NCBI GenBank assembly: GCA_965601665.1
Contig: OZ271833.1
Location: 1,612,001-1,676,000 of the forward strand
Source: JANQNX01 sp965601665
GTDB lineage: Bacteria; Pseudomonadota; Gammaproteobacteria; Eutrophobiales; Eutrophobiaceae
Length of the DNA stretch: 64,000 nucleotides
Direction of reading: 5' to 3'
The position numbers were made by a program, and so were the translations under genes. Below the pieces are notes generated by a model that made no database searches, was not told the origin of the DNA, and was given only the letters and a program-made list of their open reading frames with translations. Positions 54,294-63,078 of the stretch are shown in pieces; positions within the stretch are counted from its first letter, which is position 1; the number at the start of each line of letters is the position of its first letter.

Positions 54294-55043
54294 ATGTTTT
54301 TCGACCAAACAAGAAAAGTGCTGGTGATTGGCGCCAGTGGCGGCATTGGCGCGACCATGTCACGGTTATTGCTGGACCATGGACATGACGTACACATGAC
54401 CTGTCGCAACCTGTCTAGCCAAACAAACACACAACAGTTTGCCAACGAAAATGGCTTACCATTAATAGAGCTAGATCTTACCCAACAGCACAGTATTGCG
54501 GCCGCGTTTGAACAACTGCAGCAGCACACCGAAAAATTACACCTGGTAATGAATTGCACAGGGCTATTGCATGACGATAGCATGCAACCGGAAAAAAGAC
54601 TGGAAGACCTGGAGATGGAAAACCTGCAACGCAGTTTCCAGCTAAACAGTTGTGCGCCATTGTTGATTGCGCGTTACGCACTGCCTTTGTTAAAACATGA
54701 TGAGCCAGGCGTATTGGCCACTATCTCGGCGCGCGTGGGAAGCATCTCTGATAACCGGATCGGTGGCTGGTATGGCTATCGCGCGTCCAAGGCTGCACAA
54801 AACATGGCCACGCGCAGCGTGGCGATTGAAATGAAGCGGCGCTGCAACAACGTGATCGTTATCGGGCTTCATCCCGGCACCGTGGATACCCGGCTCTCCA
54901 GTCCATTCCAATCCAGCGTCAAAGCGGGGCAGCTAAAAACGCCAACGGAGTCTGCGCAACACCTGTACGATGTGATTAACCAGGTCGATAAGGATGCCAG
55001 CGGGAAAGTGTTTGCGTGGGACGGCAGCGAGATCCCAGCTTGA
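54294..55043 (+). CDS. Short-chain dehydrogenase/reductase
   Basis: A 249-residue SDR enzyme, CsgA/C-factor-like branch. The Rossmann glycine motif GASGGIGATM (about 13-22) and the YGYRASKAA catalytic motif (YxxxK) are present, so an NAD(P)-dependent oxidoreductase is expected. The substrate is unknown. It converges on the photolyase gene with a 3-base gap. SDR genes of this type are often found next to photolyase genes, and that is the only hint at its role here. Confidence 0.88.
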   Translation: MFFDQTRKVLVIGASGGIGATMSRLLLDHGHDVHMTCRNLSSQTNTQQFANENGLPLIELDLTQQHSIAAAFEQLQQHTEKLHLVMNCTGLLHDDSMQPEKRLEDLEMENLQRSFQLNSCAPLLIARYALPLLKHDEPGVLATISARVGSISDNRIGGWYGYRASKAAQNMATRSVAIEMKRRCNNVIVIGLHPGTVDTRLSSPFQSSVKAGQLKTPTESAQHLYDVINQVDKDASGKVFAWDGSEIPA

Positions 55044-55046
55044 TAG

Positions 55047-56564
55047 TTACATCTTGTCGAGAAACGCCTTTGCCTGTTTTTGGATCGCATTGCGTTCTTC
55101 ATCACTAAAACGCTGCAGGTTGCGATAAGGCATGGCCATACGACGGTTACCCTTGAAACGCTGTTCATGGCGCATCAGGTAGTCCCAGTACAGGAACGTA
55201 AAAGGACAGGCGTCGTCGCCGGTACGCTGCTTTACATCGTACTTACACTGTTTACAAAAATCAGACATGCGGTTGACGTAGGCGCCACTGGAGACATACG
55301 GCTTGGTGCCAACGACACCGTCATCACCATATAACGCCATGCCCAGCGTATTCGGCAACTCCACCCACTCATAGGCATCGGCATAAACGGCCAGGTACCA
55401 GTCACAAACTTCCTTGACGTCGAGTCCGGCGAGGTTGGCGAAGTTACCCGTGATCATCAGGCGCTGGATGTGGTGTGAGTAGGCATGCTCACGCGTCATC
55501 GATACAACCTGTGACAGGCAATGCATGTCTGTATTGGCATCCCAGTAAAAGTCGGGCAACTTGCGTTTGGCCTGTAATGCATTACGTTCTGCATAATCTG
55601 GCATATAGCGCCAGTACACACCGCGTATGTATTCACGCCAGCCAATCACCTGGCGGATAAACCCTTCAACCGCGTTTAGTGGCGCCACACCATCGTGATA
55701 AGCGGCCTCAACCTGTTCGCATATTTCCATGGCATCCAGCAGCCCGCAGTTGAGGTATTGCGAAATCACGCTGTGATAATTAAACGGCTGGTCGCTCAGC
55801 ATCGCGTCCTGGTAATCGCCATAATATGGCAGCGCATGTTTAACGAAGTGGGTAAACGCCTGCTTGGCCTGTTTTTTTGTCACGGCAAACCAGAACGGTT
55901 CCAGGTCACCGAAGTGATCGGGGAAATGCTGCGCTACCAGTTTTAAAACATCACGGGTTGTATCGTCCTGCTTGAATTGCTTTGGCCCGACCTTGTCATC
56001 TTTCTTCTTGAGTGGCTTGCGGTTGTCTTTATCGTAATTCCATTGACCACCGACAGGATGGCTGTCTTCCATCAACAGTGCTGTTTTTTTTCGCATGAGA
56101 CGGTACCAGTATTCCATGATGAGCTCTTTGCGATCGGTAGCCCAGTCATTAAACTCCTCATGCGTGGCGATATAACGATCGTCAGGCAGTATCGTCACGT
56201 CACAACCCAATTCTTTGTGCCATGACTGCATGTCATTTAATAAACGGTATTCACCCGCCTCGGTGATAACAACAGCATCCAGCTTTTCGCGCTTCAGACA
56301 GCGCGACACCTCACCCTTGAGGCTGCCGCTGTTATGCGGGTTATTCAATTTTACATAGCGAACCCGGTAGCCCTTCTGCTCCAGTTCCTCGGCGAAATGA
56401 CGCATCGCTGAAAACAGGAACGCGATCTTTTTCTTGTGGTGTTTAACATACGTCGCTTCCTCGTTGACCTCGGCCATCAACACCAGGTCATCAGTGCTGA
56501 TATCGCGCAGACTGCTCAACGAGTGCGACAACTGGTCGCCAAGTACGAGTCTTAAAACTGGCAT
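55047..56564 (-). CDS. FeS-BCP-type (6-4) photolyase / cryptochrome
   Basis: A 505-residue member of the prokaryotic iron-sulfur photolyase family (FeS-BCP; PhrB of Agrobacterium is the model), which repairs (6-4) photoproducts with light. The N-terminal domain starts LRLVLGDQLSH. The four Fe-S cysteines Cys349, Cys437, Cys440 and Cys453 match PhrB Cys350, 438, 441 and 454 with a one-residue offset, so the cluster and FAD domain should be intact. It starts one base after the DUF2256 stop on the same strand. It is the main reason to read this region as light-related. Confidence 0.95.
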   Translation of the reverse strand: MPVLRLVLGDQLSHSLSSLRDISTDDLVLMAEVNEEATYVKHHKKKIAFLFSAMRHFAEELEQKGYRVRYVKLNNPHNSGSLKGEVSRCLKREKLDAVVITEAGEYRLLNDMQSWHKELGCDVTILPDDRYIATHEEFNDWATDRKELIMEYWYRLMRKKTALLMEDSHPVGGQWNYDKDNRKPLKKKDDKVGPKQFKQDDTTRDVLKLVAQHFPDHFGDLEPFWFAVTKKQAKQAFTHFVKHALPYYGDYQDAMLSDQPFNYHSVISQYLNCGLLDAMEICEQVEAAYHDGVAPLNAVEGFIRQVIGWREYIRGVYWRYMPDYAERNALQAKRKLPDFYWDANTDMHCLSQVVSMTREHAYSHHIQRLMITGNFANLAGLDVKEVCDWYLAVYADAYEWVELPNTLGMALYGDDGVVGTKPYVSSGAYVNRMSDFCKQCKYDVKQRTGDDACPFTFLYWDYLMRHEQRFKGNRRMAMPYRNLQRFSDEERNAIQKQAKAFLDKM

Positions 56565-56565
56565 G

Positions 56566-56709
56566 TCAGGAAGCGGCGTGCCTGCTACGGCGACAACGCT
56601 CGGAACAAAATTTCACGTTGTCCCAGTCACTTGACCACTTGCGTCGCCAGTTAAACGGGCGACCACAGCAGGCACAGATCTTCGAAGGCAGGTGAGGCTT
56701 TTTATGCAT
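56566..56709 (-). CDS. DUF2256 cysteine-rich small protein
   Basis: A 47-residue gene found by reading the minus strand here. It starts MHKKPHLPSKICACCGRP and has the DUF2256 pattern CxCCGRPFxWRRKW, then a second cysteine pair FCSERCRR, which probably forms a zinc ribbon. DUF2256 genes are often close to photolyases; their function is unknown. The stop is one base from the photolyase start, so they are probably co-transcribed, and the VOC gene lies 20 bases upstream. No frame of similar length fits the region better. Confidence 0.88.
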   Translation of the reverse strand: MHKKPHLPSKICACCGRPFNWRRKWSSDWDNVKFCSERCRRSRHAAS

Positions 56710-56729
56710 GGGCAGAACAACAACGTCAT

Positions 56730-57020
56730 TCAGGTTTTCAGAATCTCAACGGCATTGCCAAACGGATCCTTGATATAAATAGACGCCGTGCCATCACGAT
56801 GTGGCGTTAACTCGCCGTATTTTTCCGCGTTATGATCTTCAACGGCGAAGTGTGGGGGATGTTCTCCGGGGACAACGATCGCAAGACTGATATTGTCAAA
56901 CCTGAGCAGGGCCCAGCTCTCATCCTGGTAGGCCAATTCAACGTCAAACTGCCTGGAATACCATTCCACGGCCTTGTTTACGTCTTCTACCTGTATGGCA
57001 ATGTGATGAATTTTATCCAT
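56730..57020 (-). CDS. VOC-family (glyoxalase-like) protein
   Basis: About 96 residues of the vicinal oxygen chelate fold. It has HHIAIQVEDVNKAVEWYSRQFDVEL near the start and YIKDPFGNAVEILKT at the end; the metal-binding His, and a Glu near the end, are in the expected places. It could be a lyase, isomerase or binding protein. The start is ATG 57020. It probably heads the VOC-DUF2256-photolyase transcript. Confidence 0.85.
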   Translation of the reverse strand: MDKIHHIAIQVEDVNKAVEWYSRQFDVELAYQDESWALLRFDNISLAIVVPGEHPPHFAVEDHNAEKYGELTPHRDGTASIYIKDPFGNAVEILKT

Positions 57021-57228
57021 ATTCTCGCTCTCGTGAGTAAAGATGCCCGAACTCGGTGCAGCCGATAAGTTACTGAAATCATGTTGCTTCAATACAGAGG
57101 CACAAACAAAGTATTAGTTCATATGTGCGGCGTTCGGCAAAAAAATCACTAATAATTTTCCTGTACAATGACTTACAGCCTCAGGATCAATTATTATTAT
57201 AGAACAATAGAATTTAACGGACTGACAC

Positions 57229-59022
57229 TTGAACGCGAAGACACCCAAAATGGCATTGCCGGTTGGCTATGAACTGCACTGGTTTCGAATAGAAGCAGTG
57301 CTCGGCCAGGGCGCGTTCGGCATTACCTACCTGGCCCATGACATCAACCTTGACCGCCAGGTAGCATTAAAGGAATACCTGCCCACGCAGTTTTCCGCCC
57401 GCAACAAGGACAACCTGGTTCAGGCGCTGTCCGAACAGGATGAAGAAGACTTCAAATGGGGACTGTCCCGCTTTATCAGTGAGGCACGCACGCTAACCAA
57501 TTTTGAACACCCAAACCTGGTCAAGGTGTCCAGCGTGTTTGAAATGAACGGCACGGCCTACATGGTCATGCAGTATGAACATGGAAAAAGCCTGCAACAA
57601 ATCCTGAAAAGCCGGAAAACGCTTAAAGAGGATGAAATAAAAAAGATCCTGTTTCCGCTGCTGGACGGGCTTGAGGTCATGCACGCAAAGGGCTTCGTCC
57701 ACCGTGACATCAAACCCGGTAACATCTTTATTCGTACTGACGGTACGCCGGTGTTACTCGACTTTGGATCGGCCCGCCAAACTCGCGCCAGTGACGACAG
57801 GACCGGCGGCAACGTCGGTGATCTGACCACGCTGGTGTCACCCGGCTTTGCCCCGATTGAACAATATGGCACGAAAAGCGAGCGCCAGGGGCCATGGACC
57901 GATATCTATGGCATGGGTGCAACGTTGTACAAGGCCGTGATAGGTGTCAAACCGGCAGACTCGATCGATAGAAGCGAGGCCATCACGCACAATGAGGAAG
58001 ACGTACTGCTGGCACTGAGTGACGAAAAACCTGCTGGCTATTCGGCAGAGTTCCTGCACGCTATCGACAAGGCGCTGAGCTTTACCGTGCAGGAGAGGCC
58101 AAAAGATGTTGCCGAATGGCGCACGATATTTGGCTACGAGCCTACCATTAAAGTCGATCCGTTAAACACGGAACTGCTGTTTGATGAAGATGATATCGCG
58201 ACGAAAAAACAGGAACTCACGGTACCGATATCTGAACAGGTAACAGAAAAAGTAGTGGATGATGATATTGACCAGGAAGCAGAAACCGTGCAGGCCGATG
58301 CGCTGGCAAACAAACCCGGTGGCGTCTCGACAGCACTCGTCGCCAGCGTGGTTATTATCGTTATCGGCGTCATTATTTTTGCCGGACTGGGTTATCTCAA
58401 TCAACAACAACAAAAAGCAACACCGCAGGCGACCACAACACCGGCCATAGAAACCCTGGCCAGTAGCAAGGCAGGCGCGCAACCACAAAAGGCTGAACAG
58501 GACAGGCTGGATCAATCCCAGGTAAAACTGCTTTTGATCCACGCGGCGGAAGATATGAAGGCAAGGCGCCTGACCAGCCCTATCAGTAACAACGCCTTCG
58601 ACAAGTACCTGAAGGTACTGAGTATTGAGGAAGACAACGAAGAAGCGCTGCAAGGCATCCGCACCATCAGCGATGAGTATGTCCGCCTTGCCAATAATGC
58701 CATCAACCGCGGCGACCTCGACAAGGCGGATTCATACCTGAAAAAAGCGGAGGCAATCTCGCCTGAATCAGAAACGGTGATCAATGCGCAGGCGCGCTTA
58801 ATCGACAGTAAACTGAATAAAAAACCGCAAGCGGTTGTGGCAAAGGAAAAGCCCGCACCTGCGCCCAGGAAACCCGACAAGGTTGAAATCGTGGAAGAAA
58901 AAAATGAAAACTTCTGGGACCAGGTCAAGCAATGGCAAAAAGAACAAACAGCGAAGATTAAATCTGCAAGGCCGCCGAGTGATTCTGAGGAATTTGATCA
59001 AAAAATCCGCGATTCACTCTAG
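57229..59022 (+). CDS. Membrane-anchored Ser/Thr protein kinase
   Basis: A 597-residue Hanks-type kinase. The kinase domain (about 17-285) has LGQGAFGITYLA, Lys48, HRDIKPGN with Asp160 and the DFGSARQ motif, and the family's LPVGYELHW N-terminus; it should be active. A membrane helix lies at about 370-392, and the outer part (about 415-597) is a helical, TPR-like region with basic linkers. It lies opposite the lipocalin gene, overlapping by four bases. TTG 57229 is used as start; ATG 57250 is also possible. The target proteins are unknown. Confidence 0.9.
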   Translation: MNAKTPKMALPVGYELHWFRIEAVLGQGAFGITYLAHDINLDRQVALKEYLPTQFSARNKDNLVQALSEQDEEDFKWGLSRFISEARTLTNFEHPNLVKVSSVFEMNGTAYMVMQYEHGKSLQQILKSRKTLKEDEIKKILFPLLDGLEVMHAKGFVHRDIKPGNIFIRTDGTPVLLDFGSARQTRASDDRTGGNVGDLTTLVSPGFAPIEQYGTKSERQGPWTDIYGMGATLYKAVIGVKPADSIDRSEAITHNEEDVLLALSDEKPAGYSAEFLHAIDKALSFTVQERPKDVAEWRTIFGYEPTIKVDPLNTELLFDEDDIATKKQELTVPISEQVTEKVVDDDIDQEAETVQADALANKPGGVSTALVASVVIIVIGVIIFAGLGYLNQQQQKATPQATTTPAIETLASSKAGAQPQKAEQDRLDQSQVKLLLIHAAEDMKARRLTSPISNNAFDKYLKVLSIEEDNEEALQGIRTISDEYVRLANNAINRGDLDKADSYLKKAEAISPESETVINAQARLIDSKLNKKPQAVVAKEKPAPAPRKPDKVEIVEEKNENFWDQVKQWQKEQTAKIKSARPPSDSEEFDQKIRDSL

Positions 59023-59531
59023 TCATGTTCTACATAGATTAACTCGTCCGTATTAAAACCCAGTGCATCGGCGCGGGCCACCAGTGTTTCAACTATCGCA
59101 CTCGACAGGTCCGGCGTTCTCGCCAATATCCACAGGTACGACCGTGTCGGACCGGATACCAGCGCATACTGGTAGTTATCCTGGTCCAGTTCAATAATCG
59201 TATAGCCCCCATAAAACGGGCCAAAAAATGACACCTTTAACTGGCCTGTTTCAGGGCCTTCGACAAAATATGCCTTGCCGTTGGCTTCCTTGCGTTTACC
59301 ACTTTTTTCATCGTAGCCGCTGTTTGTTACATTGACGCCACCGTCATCGCGTAGCGAGTAGTTTGCGGTGACGCGTGTCAGACCACGCTCAAACCCATGG
59401 TCGAGTCGCACTATTTCGTACCAGGTACCCAGGTAACGTTCGATATCAAAATTGGTTATTGGCTCTATGCCTTTCGGCGGCGTGGTGCAACCAACAAGGC
59501 ATGCCAGCAGGCTTAATAATAATAATCGCAT
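59019..59531 (-). CDS. blc: Lipocalin-family lipoprotein (Blc-like)
   Basis: About 170 residues. A lipoprotein signal ends at LVGC. The lipocalin barrel starts at LGTWYEIVRLDHGFERG, the GxW and Tyr positions that define the family, and includes the ILARTP segment. Blc binds lipids at the outer membrane in stress. It is the last gene of the minus-strand run MTH1187-DUF3429-DUF427-blc. Start ATG 59531 (MRLLLLS); the upstream part of the frame has no support. Confidence 0.92.
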   Translation of the reverse strand: MRLLLLSLLACLVGCTTPPKGIEPITNFDIERYLGTWYEIVRLDHGFERGLTRVTANYSLRDDGGVNVTNSGYDEKSGKRKEANGKAYFVEGPETGQLKVSFFGPFYGGYTIIELDQDNYQYALVSGPTRSYLWILARTPDLSSAIVETLVARADALGFNTDELIYVEHD

Positions 59532-59535
59532 CACT

Positions 59536-60030
59536 TTACCAACCCATGGTACCCGGGTCGCCCTTGAACGGCCCAACAACATCCGACGTTACCCAACCAC
59601 CATAAAACCCGCCCGGCTGTGGCAAGGCTTTTTCATCACCAACGTAGCAGGCATCCATGAACTGCGCATAAAAAACGATGTGATCCTTGATAGCGGCGTA
59701 AGCAGGGTTTGGACTATGGTAGGTCCAGGCCACCTGCTTGTAATGTTCACCATCCTTGAGGATATCGTAGTAGTTTGCCTTGCCTTTCCATTCACAAAAA
59801 CTGCTATGCGCCGTCGGTATCAGCCATTTCATTTCAATATCTTCCGGTGGCAGGTAGTAAGTCGGTGGATGACTGGTCTCAAGTATGCACAACGCCTTGT
59901 CAGTATTGGCCAGTATTTCGCCATCCAGTTCTATTCGCACCGGTTTTTTACATGCTCGCAGGGCCGGCGGGCGCGGATAGTCCCAGACTGACTCCTGTCC
60001 CGGGCCAGGTTGTTCGCGCTTCACCTTCAC
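59536..60030 (-). CDS. DUF427-family protein
   Basis: A 164-residue protein of the DUF427 family. The pattern VWDYPRPPALRACKKPVRIELDGE, TSHPPTYYLPPEDI, WKGKANYYDI and AWTYHSPNPAY is characteristic. It is cytoplasmic with unknown function. The start codon overlaps the DUF3429 stop by four bases, so the two are translated together. DUF427 genes have been seen in photolyase neighbourhoods, which fits this region, but no function follows. Confidence 0.9.
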   Translation of the reverse strand: MKVKREQPGPGQESVWDYPRPPALRACKKPVRIELDGEILANTDKALCILETSHPPTYYLPPEDIEMKWLIPTAHSSFCEWKGKANYYDILKDGEHYKQVAWTYHSPNPAYAAIKDHIVFYAQFMDACYVGDEKALPQPGGFYGGWVTSDVVGPFKGDPGTMGW

Positions 60031-60464
60031 AACAAAGCGCCTATCGCGAGAAATTGCATAATCGTTACCAGCAAGGTCAATTGTATTCGCAGGTTCATAT
60101 ACCAGTCGGGTAAGAGTGTCGACAGCTCGGTAAATTTCTCATAGATAAACAACGCGGGAAAGGCAAATGCAAACACGATCAGGGCAACTACTGGCGGGAA
60201 CAACAGCGCCACCCAGCCGACCAGTGACGGCACAACAGCCAGTGCCAACAGTTTGGTTGCGTTATCGAACGGCTCTGCGTTGAAGATAAAGCCCCAGTGT
60301 ACCGCGCCGATAAAACTCAGTATGACGGCACTGTAGGCGATAAAGGACTCGGCAAAAAACGATTTAAATCCAGCTGGCCCAAAATAAACGCCGAGCAGTG
60401 CCAGTAGAAATGGCAACAAACCACCATAGCCACAAAGCCGTATTGTCCGGGATTGCGTCGTCAT
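60027..60464 (-). CDS. DUF3429-family membrane protein
   Basis: A 145-residue inner-membrane protein with four to five hydrophobic segments (about 12-28, 38-58, 68-95, 95-112, 125-143). It has the AVILSFIGAVHWGF motif and a conserved His typical of DUF3429. Function is unknown. It lies three bases after the MTH1187 stop and overlaps DUF427 by four bases. Confidence 0.85.
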   Translation of the reverse strand: MTTQSRTIRLCGYGGLLPFLLALLGVYFGPAGFKSFFAESFIAYSAVILSFIGAVHWGFIFNAEPFDNATKLLALAVVPSLVGWVALLFPPVVALIVFAFAFPALFIYEKFTELSTLLPDWYMNLRIQLTLLVTIMQFLAIGALL

Positions 60465-60467
60465 CTT

Positions 60468-60746
60468 TTAAAGTCGCTTACCGGCCAGCGTCGGGGTTTT
60501 ATCTGTTCTCGATTCCAGTTTCAGGTAGCTAATCAACCTGACACAGCCTTCTGCATGCAGGTCTTCATGCACCTTGCGAACGGCATCCAGTACATCCTGC
60601 ATTTCACCCTCGATATCGGTACCCGAGGCATGCGTTTCCAGGACAAAATCATACTCGTTTAATATCTCGATAACCCGGGTGATGCGCTGTCTTACTGATA
60701 CACCCTCACCCAAAGGTATTAACTGTAATTCTGCGGTAGCCTGCAT
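60468..60746 (-). CDS. MTH1187/YqgV-family thiamine-binding protein
   Basis: A 92-residue protein of the MTH1187 family. The LIPLGEGVSVRQRITRVIEIL start and the YDFVLETHASGTDIEGEMQDVLDAVRKVH core match the family's ferredoxin-like fold, which binds thiamine-type ligands in solved structures. GGAGGAAC lies upstream of ATG 60746, and a longer open frame is rejected. It heads the minus-strand operon and is divergent from the FAD-domain gene over 126 bases. Confidence 0.88.
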   Translation of the reverse strand: MQATAELQLIPLGEGVSVRQRITRVIEILNEYDFVLETHASGTDIEGEMQDVLDAVRKVHEDLHAEGCVRLISYLKLESRTDKTPTLAGKRL

Positions 60747-60790
60747 ACTTGTTCCTCCAGGACTAATCATAAACAGAATAGCATTATTCG

Positions 60791-60800
60791 ACGTGCACGT
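60791..60800. promoter_or_regulatory. Perfect palindrome ACGTGCACGT in the divergent promoter region
   Basis: A 10-bp perfect palindrome between the two divergent photolyase-region operons, about 45 bases upstream of the MTH1187 start and 73 bases upstream of the FAD-domain gene. Candidate operator for a dimeric regulator; no known family consensus is matched. Confidence 0.4.
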
Positions 60801-60872
60801 GTTTGTTAGACCGGTGAACTTTTCACGCACGATGATTCCTAATCGACAGTGATAATTAATCGATACCAGATA

Positions 60873-61670
60873 ATGGCTGAACAACTTAACAACACCTTTT
60901 CATCGCGCGAAGCACTTATCAACCACGTAAAATCGCTGTCGCCATGGCTGGATGATGACAATACATCAGCAATCACAGGTGGCGCTGATGCCGCTACGGC
61001 ACGGCTACAGGAAATGGATCCTGTCGCCTACTGCCGTACCCGCAATTTTCTCAATGGCAAAGTGACGCGCCTCTCCCCCTATATACGGCACGGCATACTG
61101 ACACTCGATGCAGTCCGTAATGAGGCCATCAACCGCAGCGGATCAGCACAAAAAATCGAGAAGTTTATCCAGGAGCTGGCGTGGCGTGATTACTGGCAGC
61201 GCGTTTACTACGAGCAGCCAGAACATATCTGGAATGATATCGAGCCCTACAAGACAGGCTACTCGGCAGCGGACTACAGTGACAACCTGCCCGAAGATAT
61301 CGTCAACGGTGAAACCGGTGTTGCCTGCATAGACCAGTTTATCCAGGATCTATTATCTACAGGGTACATGCATAATCATACCCGCATGTATGTGGCTGCC
61401 TACGTGGTGCACTGGCGCCGGGTTAAATGGCAGGCTGGCGCCCGCTGGTTCCTGCATCACTTGCTGGATGGCGATCCGGCCAGCAATAATCTGTCCTGGC
61501 AATGGGTTGCCAGCACGTTTAGCAATAAGCCTTACATCTTTAATCTCGATAACGTGCGTAAATATGCGCATGCCGATATCAATACTACGGCCAGTGCCAA
61601 TACTGTGTTAGACGATTCGTATGAAAGCCTGTCACAACGACTCTTTCCAAACATGGGGGCAGCAACATGA
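60873..61670 (+). CDS. Photolyase/cryptochrome FAD-binding domain protein lacking the N-terminal domain
   Basis: A protein of about 265 residues that matches only the C-terminal helical FAD-binding half of photolyases. It shows RLSPYIRHGILTLDAV, WRDYWQRVYYEQ, NHTRMYVAAYVVHW and the core LDGDPASNNLSWQWVASTFSNKPY. The alpha/beta antenna domain normally placed before it is absent from this protein. A separate gene with that type of domain follows, in reversed order. Short photolyase-like proteins of this kind are known, and their repair activity is not settled. ATG 60873 is used. The next gene overlaps by four bases. Confidence 0.9.
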   Translation: MAEQLNNTFSSREALINHVKSLSPWLDDDNTSAITGGADAATARLQEMDPVAYCRTRNFLNGKVTRLSPYIRHGILTLDAVRNEAINRSGSAQKIEKFIQELAWRDYWQRVYYEQPEHIWNDIEPYKTGYSAADYSDNLPEDIVNGETGVACIDQFIQDLLSTGYMHNHTRMYVAAYVVHWRRVKWQAGARWFLHHLLDGDPASNNLSWQWVASTFSNKPYIFNLDNVRKYAHADINTTASANTVLDDSYESLSQRLFPNMGAAT

Positions 61671-62095
61671 GCGCACTGGTCTGGATACACGAAGATGCAC
61701 TACGTGCCGACCACCCGGCGGTTTTGCAGGCGGGAGATGAGAGTGAACTGGTATTCGTCTGGGACGATCAATACCTGCAAACCATGGATTATGGCTTTAA
61801 ACGACTGGTATTTATTTATGAAACCTTGTGTACCATGCCGGTAACGATATATCGGGGTGATACGGTAAACACCTTAACTAACATAATGCAGGACAAAGGC
61901 AGCAACCAGTTATATATTCCGGCAACACCTAACCCGGGACTGCGGCAGCGTATCGGCGAACTGACCAAAATCGTTGATACGCAGGTCATAGAAGATGTCC
62001 CGTTCGTGACACTCGATAAACCACCCAACCTGGGCCGTTTTTTCCGCTACTGGAACAAGGCAAAAAAGCGCGCCATGCAGTCTAGCCAGGCATGA
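61667..62095 (+). CDS. Photolyase alpha/beta (antenna-type) domain-like protein
   Basis: A 142-residue protein that resembles the N-terminal alpha/beta half of photolyases. It has ALVWIHEDALRADHPAVLQA, ELVFVWDD, RLVFIYETLCTMPVTIYRGD and LYIPATPNPG, the sequence layout of the antenna-binding domain (compare LVWFRxDLRLxDNPAL). It lacks the FAD half, which is encoded by the upstream gene. The two genes overlap by four bases (ATGA) and are probably one functional unit. This is my reading of the pattern; a structural or profile search would confirm it. Confidence 0.7.
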   Translation: MSALVWIHEDALRADHPAVLQAGDESELVFVWDDQYLQTMDYGFKRLVFIYETLCTMPVTIYRGDTVNTLTNIMQDKGSNQLYIPATPNPGLRQRIGELTKIVDTQVIEDVPFVTLDKPPNLGRFFRYWNKAKKRAMQSSQA

Positions 62096-63078
62096 CAGAG
62101 ATCGCCATCATCGGTGCCGGCATGGCCGGATTGACCCTGGCACGGGAGCTTAACCAATGTGCCAGCATTACCGTGTTTGAAAAATCGGTCGGCTACGGCG
62201 GTCGCATGGCGACACGCAGGCGCAAAGGTTTCCAGTTCGATCACGGCGCACAATTTTTTACTGCACGCACACCACACTTTAAACAATTCCTGCAACCTTA
62301 TATTGATCAGGGCAGCGTTGCTCGCTGGGATGCACGCTTTGTCGAACTGGATCGTAATAAGGTAACCGGCTGCCGTAGCTGGGACGAGGAATTGCCACAC
62401 TATGTTGCCGTACCGGGCATGAATGCATTGTGCGAGGTTATGGCAGCAGACATCAACGTGCGATTGCAAATCCAAATCGATACGTTACAACGATCCGGGG
62501 AGCGCTGGTTGTTGCTCGATGGCGACGGAAAACAGCTGGGTGATTTCGACTGGGTTGTGTTGGCGATGCCAGCTGCGCAGGTGGCGGCGCTGCTTCCTGA
62601 TAACTGCAGTTTCAAGCCAGGTTTAAACGCTGTTTCCATGCTGGGCTGTTATTCACTGATGCTGGGATTTGAACAGGAACTGCCACTGGCATGGGACGCA
62701 GCGCTGGTAAAAGGTGCTGATATCAGCTGGGCCTGTAATAATCACAGCAAGCCGGGCCGAACAGCCAATCCTACCTTGTTGGTACATGCGACCAACCGCT
62801 GGGCCGAGACCAACATGGAACTGGATGATGGCGACGTGATTACACATCTGACAGATGAAACCGCCGCGGTGATGGATATGTCGTTGTCGCACGCCGTGCA
62901 TGTTGATCTTCACCGCTGGCGTTACGCCAATATCTCCAGACAGGAAGGAGATCGGTATCGCCTCGACCAGGACCTGCACCTGGCAGCGATTGGCGACTGG
63001 TGTATCAAGGGCCGCATTGAATCGGCGCACCTGAGTGGTCTTGCACTCGCGAATACATTGAACGAACGGTTACCATGA
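62092..63078 (+). CDS. Renalase-like FAD-dependent oxidoreductase
   Basis: A 328-residue flavoprotein. The N-terminal dinucleotide-binding motif IIGAGMAGLTLAREL, FEKSVGYGGRMATRR and FDHGAQFFTAR are typical of renalase-like amine/NAD(P)H oxidases. The C-terminal end (about 295-320, AAIGDWCIKGRIESAHLSG) completes the FAD site. The substrate is unknown; renalases act on isomeric NAD(P)H forms. It overlaps its upstream neighbour by four bases and its downstream neighbour by four, so it is part of the same operon. Confidence 0.9.
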   Translation: MTEIAIIGAGMAGLTLARELNQCASITVFEKSVGYGGRMATRRRKGFQFDHGAQFFTARTPHFKQFLQPYIDQGSVARWDARFVELDRNKVTGCRSWDEELPHYVAVPGMNALCEVMAADINVRLQIQIDTLQRSGERWLLLDGDGKQLGDFDWVVLAMPAAQVAALLPDNCSFKPGLNAVSMLGCYSLMLGFEQELPLAWDAALVKGADISWACNNHSKPGRTANPTLLVHATNRWAETNMELDDGDVITHLTDETAAVMDMSLSHAVHVDLHRWRYANISRQEGDRYRLDQDLHLAAIGDWCIKGRIESAHLSGLALANTLNERLP

